Shown here: in pieces, positions 56,861 to 64,000 of the stretch
Numbering within the stretch: position 1 is the first letter of the stretch
Layout: every line of letters begins with the position of its first letter
NCBI GenBank assembly: GCA_009760855.2
Contig: WPIO01000018.1
Location: 1,534,501-1,598,500 of the forward strand
Reading direction: 5' to 3'
Origin: Cristatella mucedo
Lineage: Eukaryota > Bryozoa > Phylactolaemata > Cristatellidae
Length of the DNA stretch: 64,000 nucleotides
The notes under the pieces: generated by a model
What the model saw: the letters and a program-made list of their open reading frames with translations, nothing else
What the model was told of the DNA's origin: nothing
Databases searched by the model: none
Translations under genes and position numbers: made by a program

Positions 56861-58400
56861 AACGGCTTTCGGTAAGCATTCGGTTGCCAACAGCCTTCAA
56901 CTCGCGCAACCAAGAGAAAGCGGGAATCATCGCAGATTCAGGAGAGCAGTTGAGGTAGTGAGTAGCATGAACGTTGCAGCTCAGGACAGCTGAAAAGAAA
57001 AAGCATCAGTCGGCAGCAGTAGAGTAGATGTGGCTGTGTAAGAATTGCGGTAGGGAGTTCAACAGTCTAGGACCTGCAGAGCTAAAGCTTCTGCCACCAA
57101 CGGTCTTTAAGTGGAGGAATAGAACAGCTGATTAATTTTGCATACATGACCTGAGGGCTCGAGGAGGCTGAAACTGGTGCAACAGTTCAGCTAGGTAAAG
57201 AGAAGCCAAGCCATGACTGGCCTTGTGGGTCAGCATAAGAACTTTGCTCTGTAGCTGTTGATCAACCAGCAGCCACCCTAGATGCTTTATTTAAGGATAC
57301 ACGTGGTCAAACCACTGAGACTTGATAACTAACCTTACAGTCACATTCGTTACCATTTTCAGAGGCTTAGTTACTTTTTTTGGTAGCCCAGCCAAAAGGG
57401 AGTCGCAATAATTAAGCCAAACAGAACTAAACTAACAGAGCTAGTTATGTTTTGCAACCTACCATGGAAGATAGCTACTTATATTCAATAGGAAACGGAC
57501 GTGATTGCAAGCTGTAGAAGCAGTCTTCTAAATGAAGCTTTTGAATTTAGGCAGCTGTTGAAAACGATTCCTAAGTTTTGAGCATGTGGTGATAGTCGCT
57601 CGACATCATCACCTATTAGATGAGCAAAGGCTTCCAATTCTGCCAAACGCTTAGGGTTTCCTACCAGCAGCAGTTCGGTTTTCTCGTCATTTAGTTTCAA
57701 TAAATTCTCCGACACCCAGGATCAAATATCGGCAAGGCAAGAATTCATTTAGTCAGTTGTTGCAGCTAAGTTCGAAAGTTTGAATGACAAATACAGCTCA
57801 GTGTTTACAACATAAAAGTGATATCCTATAATAGGCCTTGATCACTTTTCCCAGAGGTTGAGCATAATTGAAGAACAGCAAGGGACCAAGGACGAACCCT
57901 CGAGGGACTTCACAGGTGACTGGTCTCGTGGTTAAGACCTGACCCCATGCAACATCGATTGAACACGATCAGAAAAGTACGATTTAAACCAAGCCAGTGC
58001 CTCGTCTGCCAGACCGATCGTTGTTCTCAATCGTTCAAGTAGGACATCGTGAGCATTCATGTCGAAGGCAGCTTATAGATCTAGCAGAGCTAGAGTAGTG
58101 AAATTCCCTTCGGCGATGCCACACACAATGTCGTTGTTAACATGGTGGAGAAAGTTTTTAGTGGAGTATCGCCTCTTGAACCTCGATTGAAATGTTTCTG
58201 ACATACCATTCTTTTCAATGTATGTTAAACGGATGCATAGCGACACTTTTTCAAGTATCTTTGACAAAGAAGGAAGATGGAAAATTGGCAACAGTTAGCA
58301 CGGACCTCTGTATTGAATCCATTCTTTTATGTAAGTATCGATCTAGCGATTGCCGATTCGAAGAACTTGGGTACGACCCCTTTTTCAAAAGAAACATTAA
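56861..58400 (-). mobile_element. LINE family 2, RT core to C-terminus
   Basis: Minus strand: 58073-58291 has FHLPSLSKILEKVSLCIRL and MSETFQSRFKRR and ends LALLDL (RT motifs). 57485-57715 has LLKLNDEKTELLLVGNPKRL and SPHAQNLGIVFNSCL. The C-terminal CTGTGGAACTC-type block is at 57050-57100. Frameshifts break it. Its missing 3' end is the fragment at 54070-54164. Confidence 0.85.
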
Positions 58401-58707
58401 AAGGCTCGGTTATGGGTTTACGACAAAAGCAAGAAAGAAAGCTTCACTACTAATAAAATGCTTCAAAGATCCAAAAAGTGAGTGGGGATGGCTCTACAGC
58501 CACTCAAAGATTGAAAATTAATTTGATAATTGGAGATACATCATCACCTGATACTTCGAGACAGTAGCTGAATACCACCGGCTACGAAATAGAACACATA
58601 GTGAGTGGTTTTACATGCTATATAATGTAATGTAACCCTGTAACTAGACAAGTTTTTGCAAGGCCGAATGCTAATCAAATAGGTAGTCAGATGAAAAAAA
58701 TCATGTG

Positions 58708-58860
58708 TCTAGCACTCCAAAAGACTTCAATCTCTATTCAGGTGCTTCATATGTGCCTCGGGGCTCGAGCCCACGATCTCAGCCAGACCTTGGTCGGGGA
58801 AAGAACCTTGACCACTGGATCATCTAGCTATCAGCACGGCTTATACGGCTCGAGCGGTGG
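58708..58860 (-). mobile_element. SINE B, copy 2
   Basis: Minus strand: GATGATCCAGTGGTCAAGG (box A), GACCAAGGTCTGGCTGAGATC, GTGGGCTCGAGCCCCGAGGC (box B), then CATATGAAGCACCTGAATAG and AGATTGAAGTC. Same order as copy 1 at 19721. Confidence 0.82.
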
Positions 58861-61800
58861 TGACCGTGCTTTATAAGTATGAAGCTTGTTGTCGCTTTAA
58901 TTTTGGCATAGTTTTCCTACCGTTTGGAACCCCATGTTAGATTTTATAATCGGCTCCTGCAGCACTCAACCAAGTGGCTATTGTTAGGCTCGGGATAAAA
59001 AAAAACTTGCGACCTCTATGTAAATTCACAAACGCACCCACAAATATATGTAATGCGTGTGCTTATGCATATGTGAATACAGGTGTGTATATATACTAAG
59101 ACAAATAGTCTGGCTTTCAGTACTTGCTACTCCTGAAAACATCCGAGGGATCTCTTTCTAACCTAATGCAAGGGCCAAATTTTGCTGGTATCAGTACTAG
59201 TTTCAAGTCACGAGTACACCTTAATAATAATGATAGCTCCTCTGGAAAATGAATGAACTTGCATAGTAAAGCGCTAGCATCGTTTACGCCCTAGCTCATA
59301 AAAATTGCAACTTGCATTAAAAAAGCTTCTACTCTGCTTGCCGAAAGCTCCACCGGCTGGCATTTACAACTGCCTCTTTAAGCATGTTGGCTACGTGGAA
59401 AGGTTATCGTACCTCTAAAGGTGGAGCATTATGCCAAGAAAGATTCTCCGTTTTAGTTCAGGCTGATATGTTGGAATTTGACGCCTGATGCAGGCTTCTT
59501 TTTTTTTGAGTCATGCATCAGAAATTTCTCTCTCGTTTATTTTTGAATGCTGGTCGGTGATAGATGCAAATCCTCAGCTGCTGTCGAAAAAAATCCATTT
59601 TTTAAATCAGCTGGCGGCTAGTAAGAGTTATTTTATTTTGCCAAAGGCGCTCACACGGCAAAAGTTTGTGTGGGTCTAAAAGAGCATCGCCCCCAATCAA
59701 TGTCTATGGAACTTCAACTGCCCCAAACCCCCTTTCTTTGCCTTTAGGACCAGTTGTCAAGTGTGGCACGACATAGATCTAGTTGCTGAAACTAGGGCAC
59801 GTCACAGTGTGACTCTTAATTTTGTCGCGGATGAAATAGAAAGCCTCCTTAGCACCCTTACTCTCTAACAAACCAAGGCTGGCAAGTTTCCTGGTGCCTA
59901 GCGAGTCAGCCGAAACACATCGTTTGGTGGTGGTAGTTCAAAAGGGCCAGAACCTCAAATAGCAAGCCACATTATTTTATAGAACCACGACCGTCGCCAT
60001 ATTGAACTTTAAAACCGGTTTGCTAGGGGATGCAGTCTATATAGCCAGCCAAGGTCACAATAAAAGCTTTCGCAGCCAAGCAGTTAGCCACAACAGAAAC
60101 AATGAGCAATACTTGTACTTGTATATGATTGGGCTTCCCCGGTAATACTTTTGACCAATACTATCTTTGTTGTTTCGTAAAAATAAGAAGATGCTAGTTG
60201 TCATTCTCCGGAAACTTTAGATAAATCGCAAAAGATTTCTCACTGTCACCTAGCATGCATAAGTGTGGCTGACGTAAAGCTTAAGTTGTTAATATAGCAT
60301 GTGATCTCGCTAACTTAATCACAATGACACTAATGCTGCTAACTTCGGTGGTCATTGGGGTAGCCGTAAATCGATCGGATGGTTTATTAGTACTAGGTGC
60401 CTCAGAGTCCACACATTTCCAAAAAACAAGTAAATCTATGAAAATACTGAACCTCTTGCAAAGGGCTAAGATGCCAATGAAGCTAAAACTCTCTTTCCTC
60501 CCACCATATGTCTGCTGCCTTTGAACCACCAACAAGCTAGTAGTAGTGCTTATCAATCTTGCCAACTAACCCAGTTTCGAGAACCTTACTTTGGCAGCCT
60601 GGTGACAGGGACTTTCATGTGACATCGTAACCAAGCAAAATAGCTAAATAAAATTTAAGTCATGGCTCAAGCCATATGTGACCCAAAAGCTGGTAGATTA
60701 GCTAAGCGAGATGTTTTGACGGATCGTTCTGATTCTAAGGTGCAGTTCAGATACTTTATAGCTTCCTTTACCCGATAATAAGGACCTTCACTTATAACGT
60801 GTGCTGGCTTAGCGTTGCAATCGTTTGCTAATTGGCAGAAGCTTTCTCAAAGGTGCGACGATTGTCACGATCTTAGTTATGTACTTGCAAGCACATTCTT
60901 CTGCTTGTCCGCCTCTGCTGTTGCCTGCCTATATTGATTTTCGTCCAAAGTGCTCCATTCAGTCAACTTGGATAAGCAGTGCAATCGTTGATTTCACTTA
61001 TACAAGTAGATGCACTAGAAGCTGAAGCTATGACGTGTGGCTGCAGATACCCTAGGTTGGCTACCAAACACATATCGATATCGATGTTGCTAGAATTTTT
61101 GTGGAGCCCCACTCTACCGATCGTAAAGAAAGACTATTTTTTCAAGAGCCTTTTCAAGACCTTTCGCATCAGAGTGTATAGAAGGCAAAAGAAGAAACAA
61201 AAAGCTTGCAAGGGTTTGTGGCCAAATACTGACTCGGCGTCTTTAAAATTAGGCACAAGCTAGCTCGGTGAAATTAATCCTTATTCAATTTTGCAGGGTT
61301 AGTGGCCATTCCTTCCTTTGTTTTTTATATGTGGTGGCCATCAATGATCATTACATAAATTATGCACTGTAGGAAACGTTTGCTACCGATATTCAAGAAT
61401 ACTAAGCAATGGCATGTTTGAGGGGTCTTTGATTAAGCAAATATACGGCTGCCTTTACGAGCCCATGATCCTGGCTTGTAAATTTGCATGCAGCCAAGGG
61501 CTACGATTGAGAACAAATCAATGTGCCGATTTCATAGATTACAGCTGATGTTAATGAAAGGCTTTTATAGTAATATACACAATTCTTTTCACAATAAGGA
61601 ATTATTCTGACTAAAGTTTTAAGCATAACAAATTGATCTAGTATAATAAAGGAACGCAATTTTTGGCTAGACAGTACCTACATACTTACAAAGAGTGTGG
61701 CAATGAACTAGTGTTATCTAGCACACACAATTTCCATGTACGCAACCACGGAAAAAGTTATATATGACAGTGTCCTTAGCCTAATTTCATGTATAATTCT

Positions 61801-64000
61801 GGAATCCAGCAATTACGAAATCGGATCGAGCCTGAATAAAAGGTTACACCGAGAGCCGGATGAAACTAGTAGGATCAGCATATTCAGGAACGTATATCCA
61901 GTGTCGATGAATACGATTAATTTTATCAAGGCATTAATAAGTTGTATGCTTTAGCCTTCTTAATAAATTGTGTACACTTTAAGATTTTCGTATTGCTCTA
62001 ATTATGCTGTTACTAGACCTCATTGCTTATGGACTCGCTTCACTGAGTCCTAGTATAATTACGCCTCTATTACAAGTCTCTCCTGGAATTACTGGTCAAC
62101 ATTTTGCCGCATGCGCGAGCGACGGACCAGAATTTCTCACTTTAATTAGTAGATATTAGTGAGTTCATGCTGCTGTCGTATGAGTTTACACGTATGTCTA
62201 GTATAAGCTATTTATGATTTCACCCGAAATCACTCTGGAGTTGCCAATGATTGAAAGTTCGCATATCAATAAACCCAACGTGGCCTTTCCCCACATAGAG
62301 CTAAAAGACAATATTCAAGTGATTGGGTTCTTTTCGTTAACATATGTACATGTACCATTAGCCATGCATTCATAAATTTAAACATGCTTAATGTACGATA
62401 ATTTTAGTTAATAATTAGCCCAGCCTCGATAACTTAATAATTTAATTGAAATAGAGCGTTGCCTTACTCATTCAAGGTCTATGGTGTTTTAAGTAGTCAT
62501 GATAGCCTCGACTTCAGTCTACACAAACACCAAAAATACTCAAATACATAAGTAGTTTCTCTAACGATCGAGGTCGACAAGGTCGAGAAAGTTAGTAGCA
62601 AAGCTTAAGCAAAGAAAGTCTGGTGGGTATGAAAAGTGTGCCGACTCCATGGGAAATAGCATTCACATTATCGACTGATTATTGGGATGTAGGTTTTATA
62701 GTGTAGTATGTCCTAAGTATTCAAGCTGAAGTACATGCTAGTATTGACGAACGGTTTACGCTAGGCAAAGATGTAGGCTACTGCTTGTATAAATGATGAA
62801 TCATAGTGCCAAGAATTATGATAGTTAGCCAGCAACTATAAAGTATGAAAGTGAGCGGCAGTGAGCTGATGCATTTCTTTTATCGCAAGCCAGACCTATG
62901 ATTGGCGAGTGCACAGTTAGTAATGGATAAGGATTGTGAATTGTGATGCACGTTGAGGTAAGTAATGTATCGTAGGAGATCAACTATAAATGACCTTAGA
63001 CAGAGTCTGCTAATAAAACTGCTGTCCTCATCTTATGAAGTCTAAGTAGACGTTATATAGATAGTTTGCTGCAAAACCAGGGTTAAACATTGTTATTTAG
63101 AAGAAACTTATAAATTATGCAAATATAACTAGCCAGTTCAAGTCTGATCGTTCAGTCTTGCTCCTTTAACATTCAAGGCCCCATTATAACGGCTGATGGC
63201 AAGTAAGAGATTCGGATTGCTATTTAATTTCGAAGAATAGTTGTAGGCATCATTATATGGAGAGTACCAGTAACACACTTCTTGGTAACTTTTGTGAACC
63301 AAGTATGCCTGAAAGATAGATAGAAACATTGCTTGATATCACCTGAAAACCTAGGTTTCGGTAACATAAGGTGAGCTATCTATCATAACAAATCCCAAAT
63401 AAATGAATCGAAGCGCCTAAAGATATTTGAGGCTTTTGGCTCCAAATATAACAAATTTCGCTAGCCGATTGCATCGAGCGTAATTCTTTCACAAGGTTTT
63501 ATCAAAGCCATATAACTGTACGGTAGCAAAGTTTGAGGTTGAAATAATTTACCTAGAGATTAGGCTATTTAACGTGTCAATTGCTGTGCCTTTTGTTTTT
63601 ATGATCCTTTTGATTTTAAACGGTAAATAGTATGAGCTCCATGCTAGGGCTCAATGTTTTATTTGCCTAACTTTGACATATGCAAAGAGTCTTGAATGTA
63701 AACTACCACATGTTTAAAGTGCTAAGAAAAGAGATTCACTTCTCTGAAGGTGATATAAACGATATGTGTCATTGGTATCAATACTATAAAGTGGTCGCTG
63801 CAATCCTACTGTCCCCTTAATAAGATACGGTTTGGCAAATTACTTTTCAGCCAAAAGTACTTTCTATGATTACAGCTAGAACTTAGGAACAGCAAAAACA
63901 GGAGTCCAATGAAATTATGAAAAGTGCAATAACGGCTGAAGCATACAAAGCTTAGCACTCAAATTGCAAAACGCTTCTGAAAACTGCCCTCCAGCGGTCG
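58861..64000. other. No gene seen; AT-rich region to the window end
   Basis: Five kilobases of AT-rich sequence with only short open frames (for example 59488-59679, 60979-61263, 61736-61954). None shows a domain, splice context or conservation clue. The missing last exon of receptor gene 2 could in principle lie here, but nothing convincing was found. Confidence 0.45.

Noticed and set aside
60811-61025. GATIVTILVMYLQA as a possible terminal exon of receptor gene 2
   Set aside because: It resembles the TYhhhhhQF end, but Y and F are missing. The only phase-0 acceptor is weak (GGCTTAG) and would add 17 unmatched residues before the motif. It is 10 kb away and the frame runs on for 45 more codons.
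1-64000. CRISPR arrays, bacterial operons, prophage or integrated virus
   Set aside because: No regularly spaced direct repeats, no ribosome-binding-site-led gene series and no viral genes. The sequence is intron-containing animal DNA.

Overview
The window is animal genomic DNA of invertebrate type. Genes are sparse and split by introns. Between them lies a dense layer of decayed non-LTR retrotransposons (LINEs), tRNA-derived SINEs and microsatellites. Nothing looks bacterial or viral. The best clue to the host is the pair of multi-pass receptor genes. They have the layout and C-terminal signature of the gustatory-receptor / gustatory-receptor-like family (7tm_7 type), which is characteristic of arthropods and also found in other invertebrates. 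I cannot name the species; a protostome invertebrate is the most reasonable guess.

Two related receptor genes sit on the + strand, about 29 kb apart. Gene 1 runs from 11584 to 17381 and can be read completely as four coding exons (11584-12777, 14918-14992, 17017-17103, 17319-17381), giving 472 residues. All three introns are phase 0, and the last 20-residue exon carries a perfect TYhhhhhQF-type motif (TYFLLVLQF). A poly(A) signal follows at 17565. Gene 2 starts at 46429 and has three matching exons (46429-47679, 50009-50083, 50207-50293). Exons 2 and 3 have exactly the same lengths (75 and 87 nt) and phases as in gene 1. Its short terminal exon could not be fixed; two weak candidates are listed. 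The two proteins share the six membrane segments encoded by the first exon and the WPVVY and Y-R-x-L-H-R blocks. They are old tandem paralogues rather than a recent duplication.

Gene 1 lies in a GC- and CpG-rich block (about 10.7-13.9 kb), probably its promoter/CpG island. A smaller GC-rich block (about 42.5-43.5 kb) lies upstream of gene 2.

Repeats: LINE family 1 (copies at 0.5-1.6, 4.7-7.9, 18.2, 22.8, 28.4-29.9, 31.3, 37.6-38.6, 44.6, 48.4 and 54.2-56.9 kb) has endonuclease and reverse-transcriptase domains of CR1/L2 type and a TTA-repeat tail. LINE family 2 (2.3, 8.5, 14.2, 25.6-26.9, 31.2-32.5, 33.0, 36.5, 40.2, 49.1, 54.1 and 56.9-58.4 kb) has a related but distinct reverse transcriptase. 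SINE A (7 copies recognised) and SINE B (2 copies) are tRNA-derived. The 3' end of SINE B copies the 3' end of LINE family 1. Around 54-58 kb (and again at 31-32 kb) LINE 1 copies sit inside a LINE 2 copy. The remaining spans (for example 1.6-4.1, 19.9-25.6, 33.2-35.9, 38.6-42.3 and 58.9-64 kb) show no gene that I can support.
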